Assembly: GCA_019752915.1 (NCBI GenBank)
Contig: JAIELO010000429.1
Span: 1 to 5,335, forward strand
DNA from: Burkholderiaceae bacterium
GTDB taxonomy: Bacteria > Pseudomonadota > Gammaproteobacteria > Burkholderiales > Burkholderiaceae_D
Direction of reading: 5' to 3'
DNA length: 5,335 bases
Every line of letters starts with the position of its first letter. The stretch's first letter is position 1. Below, one piece after another: positions 1-5,335 of this stretch. A program made the translations under genes and the position numbers. The notes beneath the pieces were generated by a model. It was not told the origin of the DNA and ran no database searches. It saw only the letters and a list, made by a program, of their open reading frames with translations.

Positions 1-1716
1 CTGCACCGGTGCTGCGACAAAGGTCAGCTTTTCCACTTCCTTGCAGGACACGCACCAGTCGGCGTAAAAGTCCAGCATCACCGTCTTGCCACCGGTGTTG
101 GCCAGCACTGCGTCGAGCTGCTGTACCGTCTTGATGCGCTGGAATGTGAGCGCCTGATGGGTCGGCGTACCCAGATGGGCCAGCGGCGCCAGCGCATCGC
201 GCCCGCCACTGACCACGCCCACCAGTTGCATCAGCCCCAGCGCAGCGAACACCAGCGCCGCCGATTTCGCCAGCCAGCCGCCACGGTTGAGCAGCAAATA
301 CATGCCATAGCCAACCAGCAAGGCCGCCCAGCCCAGCATCTGCACGGCAGCCGGCAATACCGGCGCCACCAGCCACCAGCCCATCGCCAGCATCAGCACA
401 CCGAAGAAACGCTTCACACCATCCATCCACACCCCGGCGGGCGGCAGCAACGCGCCGGCCGACACGCCCACCAGCAGCAGCGGCACGCTCATGCCGACGG
501 CCATCGCGAACAGCGCACTGCCACCAATCAATACGTCACGACTCTGGCTGATGTACACCAGTGCGGCCGCCAGTGGCGCCGCCACGCAGGGCCCGACGAT
601 CAGGGCAGAAATCGCGCCCATCACGAACACGCCGGCCAGCTTGCCGGACGACTGGCGGTTCGACACATCACTGAGCTTGGACTGCAGCGCAGCCGGCACC
701 TGCAGATCGTAAATGCCGAACATGGACAGCGACAGCACGGCCATCAGCACCCCGAAACTGCCCAGTACCCAGGGATTTTGCAACGCCGCCGCCAGACCTT
801 CACCGGCCAGACCGGCTGCCACACCGAGCGCCGTGTAGACGATGGCCATGCCGAACGCGTAGGTCAGCGACAGCAACAGGCCACGCCCGCGGCTGGTGTT
901 GGCGCCTTCGCCGACGATGATCGAGGACAGAATCGGCACCATCGGCAGCACGCAGGGCGTGAAGGACAGCCCCAGTCCCAGCAAGGCAAACAGCGGCAGA
1001 ATCACCAGCAGCTTGCCGGATTTCAGCGCCGCGTCCAGACGCCCCGCTTCATTGCTGGCAGCGCTGGCGGGTGCCGGCATAGTTTGTGGTGCCAGCACAG
1101 TGGTAACGGGCGCAGGAATGGCGCGGATGGTCACCCCCGCCGTCACGGCAGCAGCCTTGCCTTCCAGCGCGGCACCATTGCTGGCAGGCGTTGCCGGCAG
1201 TGCGCCAGCTGCTGCGGCATTACTCGCTACCGGCGTACTCGCGCCCGGCGCTGCCGTCGCGCTAGCAGCAACTGCCGGCAGCGGCACCGAACCGCTGCCC
1301 ACCAGCGTGATCTTGTAGTCCTGCGGCGCGTAGCACAGGCCCTTATCGGAACAGCCCTGCCCCGTGCCCAGCAAAGTAAAACTACCGGCCGCATCGACCG
1401 GCAGCGTCATGCTGACCGACTTGCGATAGGTCTCGACATTTTTCTGGAAGGTTTCATCGAAGTGCACGGTCCCCGCCGGTATCGCCAGCGCCCCCAGCTT
1501 GGCTCCCTGCGCGCTGAACTTGAAGCGTTCGCGGTACATATAGTAGCCATCGGCAATCTGGAAGGTCACTGCGACGGTATGCCCATCGACCATCCGGGCC
1601 GAAAATTTAAAGGCGGCATCGGGCTCCAGAAAAGCGTCATCGGCACGCACTGGCGTAGACAGCAGCAGCGCGAACAGGGTCAGCAGCGGAAGGCAGAATC
1701 GGGCAAAACGCAACAT
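1..1716 (-). CDS. dsbD: Thiol:disulfide interchange protein DsbD, C-terminus cut off by window edge
   Basis: DsbD carries electrons from cytoplasmic thioredoxin across the inner membrane to periplasmic partners such as DsbC and the cytochrome c maturation thiol proteins. Reading the minus strand from the ATG at 1716 gives 572 open codons to the window edge. Residues 1-25 are a signal peptide ending in VRA. The periplasmic alpha domain follows, with a DGYYMYR cap-type motif (56-62) and the redox pair Cys122/Cys128 in GCSDKGLCYAP. About eight membrane segments run from roughly 236 to 505 and hold the membrane pair Cys255 (FTPCVLP) and Cys377 (GPCVAAPL). The C-terminal thioredoxin-like domain shows WCVSC (Cys555/Cys558) in the last 20 residues. 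All six catalytic cysteines are therefore present. Only a few tens of residues should be missing, judging by the E. coli protein of about 565. An in-frame TAG lies just upstream of the start, so no earlier ATG is possible; the Shine-Dalgarno (GAAAG) is weak. Residues about 143-225 form an unusually long Ala/Pro/Thr-rich linker. Confidence 0.96.
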   Translation of the reverse strand, partial: MLRFARFCLPLLTLFALLLSTPVRADDAFLEPDAAFKFSARMVDGHTVAVTFQIADGYYMYRERFKFSAQGAKLGALAIPAGTVHFDETFQKNVETYRKSVSMTLPVDAAGSFTLLGTGQGCSDKGLCYAPQDYKITLVGSGSVPLPAVAASATAAPGASTPVASNAAAAGALPATPASNGAALEGKAAAVTAGVTIRAIPAPVTTVLAPQTMPAPASAASNEAGRLDAALKSGKLLVILPLFALLGLGLSFTPCVLPMVPILSSIIVGEGANTSRGRGLLLSLTYAFGMAIVYTALGVAAGLAGEGLAAALQNPWVLGSFGVLMAVLSLSMFGIYDLQVPAALQSKLSDVSNRQSSGKLAGVFVMGAISALIVGPCVAAPLAAALVYISQSRDVLIGGSALFAMAVGMSVPLLLVGVSAGALLPPAGVWMDGVKRFFGVLMLAMGWWLVAPVLPAAVQMLGWAALLVGYGMYLLLNRGGWLAKSAALVFAALGLMQLVGVVSGGRDALAPLAHLGTPTHQALTFQRIKTVQQLDAVLANTGGKTVMLDFYADWCVSCKEVEKLTFVAAPVQ

Positions 1717-1848
1717 GGAAATCTTTCGACAAAACGGTTCTTCCGCATACTACACCGAGTCGCTCGAGACCGTCTGATAGCGCCCTTAAAGCGCCCTCGC
1801 CGGCAGGAGTTGTGCGACACTGCACTTTTCCCTCTCACGGAGTGATCC
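1717..1848. promoter_or_regulatory. Divergent intergenic region between dsbD and the M28 peptidase gene
   Basis: This 132-base region must hold the promoters for both dsbD (leftward) and the peptidase gene (rightward), because the two start head to head. I could not find a convincing -35/-10 pair in either direction. The best leftward candidate is TAGTAT (plus-strand positions 1747-1752), which matches the -10 consensus at 4 of 6 bases and has no good -35. The peptidase gene has a clear Shine-Dalgarno, GGAG at 1839-1842, six bases before its ATG. An 8-base direct repeat lies in the middle and is listed separately. The shared use as a promoter region follows from gene orientation; the exact sites are not resolved. 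Confidence 0.6.
1779..1797. repeat. 8-base direct repeat with 11-base period in the divergent promoter region
   Basis: AGCGCCCT occurs at 1779-1786 and again at 1790-1797, so the copies start 11 bases apart, about one helical turn, and are separated by TAA. This puts both copies on the same DNA face, as is common for tandem operator half-sites. It lies between the two divergent starts (about 63 bases upstream of dsbD and 52 upstream of the peptidase gene). A regulatory role is inference; a chance repeat in GC-rich DNA is possible. Confidence 0.4.
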
Positions 1849-3537
1849 ATGGCGATCTTGCGCCCCCTGCTGTGTTCCACCCTGCTACTGACCGGCACGC
1901 TCACTCAGCCGCTCACTCAGGCCCAGACCCCGGATGCCGCACTGGCGACCATCCGCGCCGAGACCCTGTTACAGCACATCAAGGTACTCGCCTCGGACCA
2001 ATTCGAGGGCCGCGCGCCGGGCTCGACTGGCGAGACCCTGACCGTCAACTATCTGACGGAGCAGTTCCGCAAACTGGGACTGCGTCCCGGCAATCCCAAT
2101 GGCAGCTGGGTGCAAGCGGTGCCCATGCGCGGCCAGCAACCGCTGCCCAGCTTGCGCTACACGGTGGCCGGCAAGAAGGTGCACCTGAACTTCCCGGATG
2201 ACTACGTGGCGCACTCGACCACCCCGGGCGAGCATGCCCGCGTGGCCGACTCCGACATCGTCTTCGTCGGCTACGGCGTGCAGGCACCGGAATACGGCTG
2301 GGATGATTACAAGGGTCTCGATGTGCGCGGCAAGACGCTGCTGATGCTGATTAACGACCCGCCCATCCCCGATCCGGCCCATCCCGACCAACTTGATCCG
2401 GCCATGTTCAAAGGCAAGGCCATGACCTACTACGGGCGCTGGACCTACAAATACGAAATCGCCGCCAAGCTCGGCGCGGCAGCCGCCATCATCATCCACG
2501 AAACCAAACCGGCCGCCTATCCGTGGGATGTGGTGCGTAGCGGTGGCGTCGGCGAGCACTTCAGCCTGCAGCGCAAAGGCGCCGATCCCGATGCCCCGAC
2601 CGTCCCGGGCTGGATCCAGCTGGAACGCGCCAAAGAACTGCTGAGCGCTGCCGGCTACGACTTCGACCAGCTCAAGCAGCAAGCGCTGCGCAAAGATTTC
2701 CGCCCGGTGCTGCTCAAGGCCAAAGCCGAGTTCCGCATCGACAACCGCAGCCGCAACCTGCAGTCGCATAACGTGGTCGGCATGATCGAAGGCAGCGATC
2801 CCCAACTCAAACATGAATACCTGATCTACAGCGCCCACTGGGACCACCTCGGTATTGATACCCGCCTGCCGGGCAGCCGTACCGAACAGATCTATCACGG
2901 CGCGCTCGACAACGCCTCCGGCACCGCCGCCCTGCTGGCACTGGCACAAGCCTATCAAGCACTGCCTGCCGATCAGGCGCCGAAACGTTCGATCCTGTTC
3001 CTCGCTACCACGGCCGAAGAACGCGGCCTGCTGGGCGCCAAATACTACGCCGCCCATCCACTGGTGCCGCTGCGTCAGACGGTTGCCAATATCAACATCG
3101 ATGGCATCAACGCCTGGGGCAAGACCGCCCAGATCGAAAACGTCACCTCGGGCCACTCCAGCATCGATGATTTGCTGGCCAAATATGCCGCGGCACAGGG
3201 CCGCAAAATGGAAAACGACAGCCGCCCTGAACTGGGCAGCTTCTACCGCGCCGACCAGCTCGAATTCGCCCGTGTCGGCGTACCGGTGCTGTACACCAAA
3301 GCGCGCAGCGGCTACCTCGAGCGTCCCGACAACTACGCGCATGAAGTGGTCAACCACTACGTCGCGCACGACTACCACCAGACCAGCGATACGGTGCGCA
3401 GTGACTGGGACTTCAGCGGCGGCGTGCAGGACATTGGCCTGTTGTTTCAGGTCGGTCTCGAGATCGCCAACGGCACCACGCCGGTATGGCGTGACGGCTC
3501 CGAATTCAAAGCCGCAGGTGCGCGCCGCCTGCGCTAG
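1849..3537 (+). CDS. Exported M28-family zinc metallopeptidase (probable aminopeptidase) with PA-type insert
   Basis: A 562-residue protein likely to cleave amino acids or peptides with a two-zinc active site in the periplasm or outside the cell. Residues 1-25 are a signal peptide; cleavage after LTQA is plausible but the site is not a textbook AXA. Residues about 130-270 resemble the protease-associated (PA) insert of bacterial M28 enzymes, including DIVFVGYGVQAPEYGWDDY. The M28 catalytic core follows: His330 and Asp332 in SAHWDHLG, bridging Asp354 in GALDNASG, catalytic Glu390 and ligand Glu391 in TTAEERGLLG, Asp418 in NINIDG, and His510 in DYHQTSDT. The full family set is therefore present and the enzyme should be active. 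GGAG at 1839-1842 is well placed for the ATG. The only cysteine is in the signal peptide. The gene is divergent from dsbD and is followed by a hairpin, so it is probably monocistronic. Its exact substrate (aminopeptidase or other M28 specificity) cannot be read from the sequence. Confidence 0.93.
   Translation: MAILRPLLCSTLLLTGTLTQPLTQAQTPDAALATIRAETLLQHIKVLASDQFEGRAPGSTGETLTVNYLTEQFRKLGLRPGNPNGSWVQAVPMRGQQPLPSLRYTVAGKKVHLNFPDDYVAHSTTPGEHARVADSDIVFVGYGVQAPEYGWDDYKGLDVRGKTLLMLINDPPIPDPAHPDQLDPAMFKGKAMTYYGRWTYKYEIAAKLGAAAAIIIHETKPAAYPWDVVRSGGVGEHFSLQRKGADPDAPTVPGWIQLERAKELLSAAGYDFDQLKQQALRKDFRPVLLKAKAEFRIDNRSRNLQSHNVVGMIEGSDPQLKHEYLIYSAHWDHLGIDTRLPGSRTEQIYHGALDNASGTAALLALAQAYQALPADQAPKRSILFLATTAEERGLLGAKYYAAHPLVPLRQTVANINIDGINAWGKTAQIENVTSGHSSIDDLLAKYAAAQGRKMENDSRPELGSFYRADQLEFARVGVPVLYTKARSGYLERPDNYAHEVVNHYVAHDYHQTSDTVRSDWDFSGGVQDIGLLFQVGLEIANGTTPVWRDGSEFKAAGARRLR
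1898..1920 (+). repeat. In-frame 12-base tandem duplication in the peptidase signal peptide
   Basis: CGCTCACTCAG occurs at 1898-1908 and 1910-1920, a 12-base period with 11 of 12 positions identical. Because 12 is a multiple of three it duplicates four codons in frame, giving LTQP followed by LTQA at residues 18-25, just before the expected cleavage site. It looks like a slipped-strand duplication that lengthened the end of the signal peptide. Confidence 0.7.
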
Positions 3538-3567
3538 CCCCTCACGACCGCCTGCTTGAAAAATAGC

Positions 3568-3602
3568 GGCGCAACGCCCATGCGTAGTAGGGTCGTTGCG
3601 CC
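3568..3602 (+). terminator. Strong hairpin after the peptidase gene, possible intrinsic terminator
   Basis: GGCGCAACG (3568-3576) pairs perfectly with CGTTGCGCC (3594-3602). The stem can be extended by CCC (3577-3579) with GGG (3590-3592) across a single bulged T at 3593, leaving a 10-base loop. It starts 30 bases after the peptidase stop codon. The downstream tail is only moderately T-rich (CCGATTCTTT), so termination may be partial or the hairpin may mainly protect the mRNA 3' end. Confidence 0.5.
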
Positions 3603-3611
3603 CCGATTCTT

Positions 3612-3617
3612 TATAAT
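3612..3617 (+). promoter_or_regulatory. Probable -10 element for the solute-binding protein gene
   Basis: TATAAT is a perfect match to the sigma-70 -10 consensus. It would start transcription near 3624 and give a leader of about 50 bases before the GTG at 3674. No recognisable -35 exists at 16-18 bases upstream (3588-3595 reads TAGGGTCG), and there is no extended TGn motif, so it is either activator dependent or a chance match. The -35 position falls within the right half of the hairpin at 3568-3602. Confidence 0.4.
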
Positions 3618-3663
3618 CTGTTAAGATCGGCCCTAAAACAGGCAAGTTATCTCAGCACAGGAA

Positions 3664-3669
3664 AAGGAA
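3664..3669 (+). promoter_or_regulatory. Ribosome binding site supporting a GTG start
   Basis: AAGGAA lies four bases before the GTG at 3674. It decides the start: the only nearby in-frame ATG (3719) would remove most of the signal peptide and has no comparable Shine-Dalgarno. Confidence 0.65.
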
Positions 3670-3673
3670 CAGC

Positions 3674-4471
3674 GTGGCGTCCGTCCGGTATTTGTTAACC
3701 ATCTTGGCGATCGTGTCGATGCCGACACTCGACGCTCAGGCCTGCGAAAAGACCGTGCGCTGGTACGACGACGCACCGTACTCCTACCGCGCGCCCAATG
3801 GCGAGGTAGTTGGCTTCGATGCGGACCTGATGCGCGCCATACTCCAACGCACCGGCTGCCGTGCGGTGTTCGTCAACATGCCCTGGGCGCGCGCGCTGAT
3901 CGAACTCGAAGCGGGCCGCCTCGATCTCCTCTCCGGCACTTTTCGCAACGCGGATCGTGAAAGCTATGCATATTTTTCCATTCCCGCCTTGCAGTCGCGG
4001 AACGTGCTCTACTGGGGGCCCAAGGCACGCAGCCAGTATCGGCTCAGCAAACTGGACGAACTAGTCGGCACCCAGTTCCAGCTCGGGGTGCAGATTGGCG
4101 TGTCGTATGGCGACAATTTCGATACGCTCAAGGCCAATCCCCTGTTCAGGAACAATCAGGTACCAGTCACCTTGCGCCGCAATGCCTGGAAAATGATGGC
4201 ACTGGGGCGCATCGACGGCATGATCGCCGACGAGGCCAGCGCTGAGGTAGAGCTACGTCAGCTCGGGCTGGAGGGGGTGCTCAAACCGAGTGGCATCATC
4301 GCCTCGTCCAACACCTCGATGGTGGCCTTCAGCAAGCGTAGCATTACGCCGCAATTCGTCGAGTCCTTCAACCAGGCGCTGCAGGCCATGATCGACAGCG
4401 GCGAGTATCGCAGAATCCGCGAGCGCTACCTGCGCTGCCCGCCAGATAGCAAGGTGCTGGGCTGCAGCTAA
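3674..4471 (+). CDS. Periplasmic solute-binding protein, SBP_bac_3 (amino-acid-binding) type, no adjacent transporter genes
   Basis: A 265-residue exported binding protein, the usual size for the family that delivers polar amino acids to ABC transporters. It starts at GTG. Residues 1-23 are a signal peptide ending AQA before Cys24; the preceding residues do not fit a lipobox, so it is probably soluble. The family signature is APYSYRAPNGEVVGFDADL (34-52). Lobe 1 continues with PWARALIELEAGRLDLLSG (70-88). Arg91 or Arg95, following this, is a candidate for the ligand carboxylate, and Asp186 in IADE (lobe 2) for the ligand amine; these assignments rest on family analogy, not alignment. The mature form has four cysteines (24, 62, 255, 264), suggesting two disulfides. 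No permease or ATPase gene lies on either side, so it either shares a transporter encoded elsewhere or acts as a sensor. It ends convergently with rplQ. The ligand is unknown. Confidence 0.88.
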   Translation: MASVRYLLTILAIVSMPTLDAQACEKTVRWYDDAPYSYRAPNGEVVGFDADLMRAILQRTGCRAVFVNMPWARALIELEAGRLDLLSGTFRNADRESYAYFSIPALQSRNVLYWGPKARSQYRLSKLDELVGTQFQLGVQIGVSYGDNFDTLKANPLFRNNQVPVTLRRNAWKMMALGRIDGMIADEASAEVELRQLGLEGVLKPSGIIASSNTSMVAFSKRSITPQFVESFNQALQAMIDSGEYRRIRERYLRCPPDSKVLGCS

Positions 4472-4521
4472 GCGCTGCGCCATGCCCCGTACTGCTAGCG
4501 CATAGGCTGGCCAGCCAGACG

Positions 4522-4551
4522 AAAAAAAACCAGGCTAGGCCTGGTTTTTTT
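4522..4551. terminator. Bidirectional intrinsic terminator between convergent genes
   Basis: Eight A's (4522-4529), CCAGGC (4530-4535), loop TAG, GCCTGG (4539-4544) and seven T's (4545-4551) form a perfect stem whose A and T tracts also pair. Read on the plus strand, the T tract ends the binding-protein transcript 50 bases after its stop codon. Read on the minus strand, the A tract becomes a U tract and ends the rpoA-rplQ operon 24 bases after the rplQ stop. A single short structure therefore serves both sides. Confidence 0.92.
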
Positions 4552-4575
4552 CACGTGCTTCAACAACTGCGAAGA

Positions 4576-4974
4576 TTACTCTTCAGCGGTTGGTGCGGCG
4601 TCGATGTCGGTGACTTCTGGACGGTCCAGCAGCTCAACGTAAGCCATTGGAGCGTTGTCGCCAACACGGAAACCCATTTTCAGAATGCGCAGGTAACCGC
4701 CGTTGCGGTTAGCGTAACGTGGGCCCAGTTCTGCGAACAGCTTCAGAACCATTTCACGATCGCGCAGACGGGAGAATGCCAGACGCTTGTTTGCCAGGGT
4801 GTCGGTCTTGCCCAGGGTCAGGATAGGCTCAACTACGCGGCGCAGTTCTTTAGCTTTTGGCAGCGTGGTTTTGATGGCTTCATGACGCAGCAGGGAAACG
4901 GTCATGTTGCGCAGCATTGCCAGACGGTGGGACGAGGTACGATTCAGCTTACGGAGGCCGTGACGGTGACGCAT
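4576..4974 (-). CDS. rplQ: 50S ribosomal protein L17
   Basis: L17 is a structural protein of the large ribosomal subunit. The 132-residue product has the conserved N-terminus [17 protein letters not shown], then [16 protein letters not shown] and the hallmark [13 protein letters not shown] at about 39-51, and the C-terminal [23 protein letters not shown]. It is slightly longer than the E. coli protein (127) because of an acidic tail ending in AAPTAEE. AAGGAAG lies a few bases upstream of the ATG at 4974 and supports this start. It follows rpoA in the same direction, the normal last position in the ribosomal alpha operon, and ends at the terminator at 4522-4551. Confidence 0.98.
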   Translation of the reverse strand: MRHRHGLRKLNRTSSHRLAMLRNMTVSLLRHEAIKTTLPKAKELRRVVEPILTLGKTDTLANKRLAFSRLRDREMVLKLFAELGPRYANRNGGYLRILKMGFRVGDNAPMAYVELLDRPEVTDIDAAPTAEE

Positions 4975-5055
4975 GGTACTTCCTTTCAGGTGTTTAAATC
5001 CGAGTTCTTCGATCGCTCTGTACTGCTACAGGGCGCGGACCGGTTCAAGTGATTT

Positions 5056-5080
5056 CGTCCGGCACACCATGTGCCGGACG
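5056..5080. other. Perfect 11-base-pair hairpin in the rpoA-rplQ spacer
   Basis: CGTCCGGCACA (5056-5066) and TGTGCCGGACG (5070-5080) are exact reverse complements separated by only three bases (CCA). In the operon mRNA (minus strand) it starts 35 bases after the rpoA stop and lies about 80 bases before the rplQ start. Neither side has a T tract, so it is not a standard intrinsic terminator. It could be an mRNA-stabilising or processing structure, or a DNA-protein site. Confidence 0.7.
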
Positions 5081-5115
5081 GGTACTACAAAGACGCGTAT
5101 GACAAATTCGAACGC

Positions 5116-5335
5116 TTACTTTTCCAGGCCAGCAGGCGGCCAGTTTTCCAGCTTCATGCCCAGGGTCAGGCCACGCGAAGCCAGTACTTCTTTGATTTCG
5201 TTCAGGGACTTGCGGCCCAGATTCGGCGTCTTCAGCAGTTCGTTTTCCGAACGCTGGATCAGGTCGCCGATGTAGTAGATGTTTTCGGCTTTCAGGCAGT
5301 TGGCCGAACGCACGGTCAGTTCCAGATCGTCCACT
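5116..5335 (-). CDS. rpoA: RNA polymerase alpha subunit, C-terminal domain only (5' part outside window)
   Basis: The last 72 codons of rpoA, entering from the right edge and ending at TAA (5116-5118); the complete protein in proteobacteria is about 325-330 residues. The visible part is the alpha C-terminal domain, which binds promoter UP elements and contacts activators. It contains [17 protein letters not shown], matching the E. coli 265 determinant (Arg265, Asn268, Cys269), followed by [19 protein letters not shown], which carries the second DNA-contact helix (Gly296, Lys298, Ser299 and Glu302 equivalents), and GMKLENWPP near the end. The GTG near the edge is an internal valine codon, not a start. 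rplQ follows in the same direction after 141 bases. Confidence 0.97.
   Translation of the reverse strand, partial: VDDLELTVRSANCLKAENIYYIGDLIQRSENELLKTPNLGRKSLNEIKEVLASRGLTLGMKLENWPPAGLEK

Noticed and set aside
1767..1779. Sequence resembling a Neisseria DNA uptake sequence (ACCGTCTGAT)
   Set aside because: It matches only part of the GCCGTCTGAA core, is a single intergenic copy, and is not paired in a terminator; chance is the simpler explanation.
157..1845. Plus-strand open frame of 562 codons opposite dsbD
   Set aside because: It is antisense to a clear dsbD with all catalytic cysteines. Its translation is rich in His, Gln and Arg, typical of a reverse frame in GC-rich DNA, and has no recognisable domain.
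1969..3645. Minus-strand open frame of 558 codons opposite the M28 peptidase gene
   Set aside because: It is antisense to a peptidase with a full set of metal ligands; the long open frame is explained by the codon bias of the real gene and shows no family motif.
3719..3721. ATG as an alternative start for the binding-protein gene
   Set aside because: It would delete most of the signal peptide of a family that is exported, and the GTG at 3674 has a much better ribosome binding site.
4505..4516. Perfect 12-base palindrome GGCTGGCCAGCC next to the terminator
   Set aside because: It has no loop and so cannot fold as a hairpin without losing central pairs; short GC-rich palindromes are expected by chance and no regulatory gene is nearby.
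4555..5052. Plus-strand open frame of 165 codons across rplQ
   Set aside because: It is the complement of the highly conserved rplQ, starts inside the terminator side region without a convincing ribosome site, and has no domain of its own.
1..5335. A novel defence, mobile or biosynthetic system
   Set aside because: All coding space is accounted for by known families in a typical chromosomal core arrangement; no integrase, transposase, repeat array, attachment site or unknown gene cluster is visible.

Overview
The window looks like chromosomal DNA from a GC-rich Gram-negative bacterium, most likely a betaproteobacterium and perhaps a member of Neisseriales. The evidence is the typical proteobacterial RpoA C-terminus and ribosomal protein L17, a full-length-type DsbD, two further genes with export signals, and consistently GC-rich third codon positions. 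The genus-level placement is inference. I see no phage, transposon, CRISPR, tRNA or rRNA signature, and nothing I would call a new multi-gene system.

Layout. (1) Positions 1-1716, minus strand: dsbD, the inner-membrane thiol:disulfide reductant hub, running off the left edge within its C-terminal thioredoxin domain. It carries an unusually long Ala/Pro-rich linker. (2) Positions 1717-1848: a 132-base divergent intergenic region with an 8-base direct repeat spaced one helical turn apart. (3) Positions 1849-3537, plus strand: an exported zinc metallopeptidase of family M28 with a PA-type insert and all expected metal ligands. (4) Positions 3538-3673: a spacer with a strong hairpin followed at once by a perfect -10 hexamer. 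(5) Positions 3674-4471, plus strand, GTG start: an exported solute-binding protein of the SBP_bac_3 (amino-acid-binding) type with no permease or ATPase gene beside it. (6) Positions 4522-4551: a compact bidirectional intrinsic terminator between convergent genes. (7) Positions 4576-4974, minus strand: rplQ (L17). (8) Positions 4975-5115: a spacer with a perfect 11-base-pair hairpin. (9) Positions 5116-5335, minus strand: the 3' end of rpoA, covering the alpha C-terminal domain.

How the genes relate. rpoA and rplQ are the distal end of the conserved ribosomal alpha operon, which ends at the terminator at 4522-4551. The other three genes are accessory envelope functions and appear to be separate transcription units: dsbD diverges from the peptidase gene, and the binding-protein gene follows the peptidase gene after a hairpin and its own likely promoter. 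Their common theme is the periplasm. DsbD supplies reducing power there, and the binding protein has four cysteines in its predicted mature form, so it is likely to be disulfide-bonded. The peptidase has no mature cysteine and probably has no direct link to DsbD.
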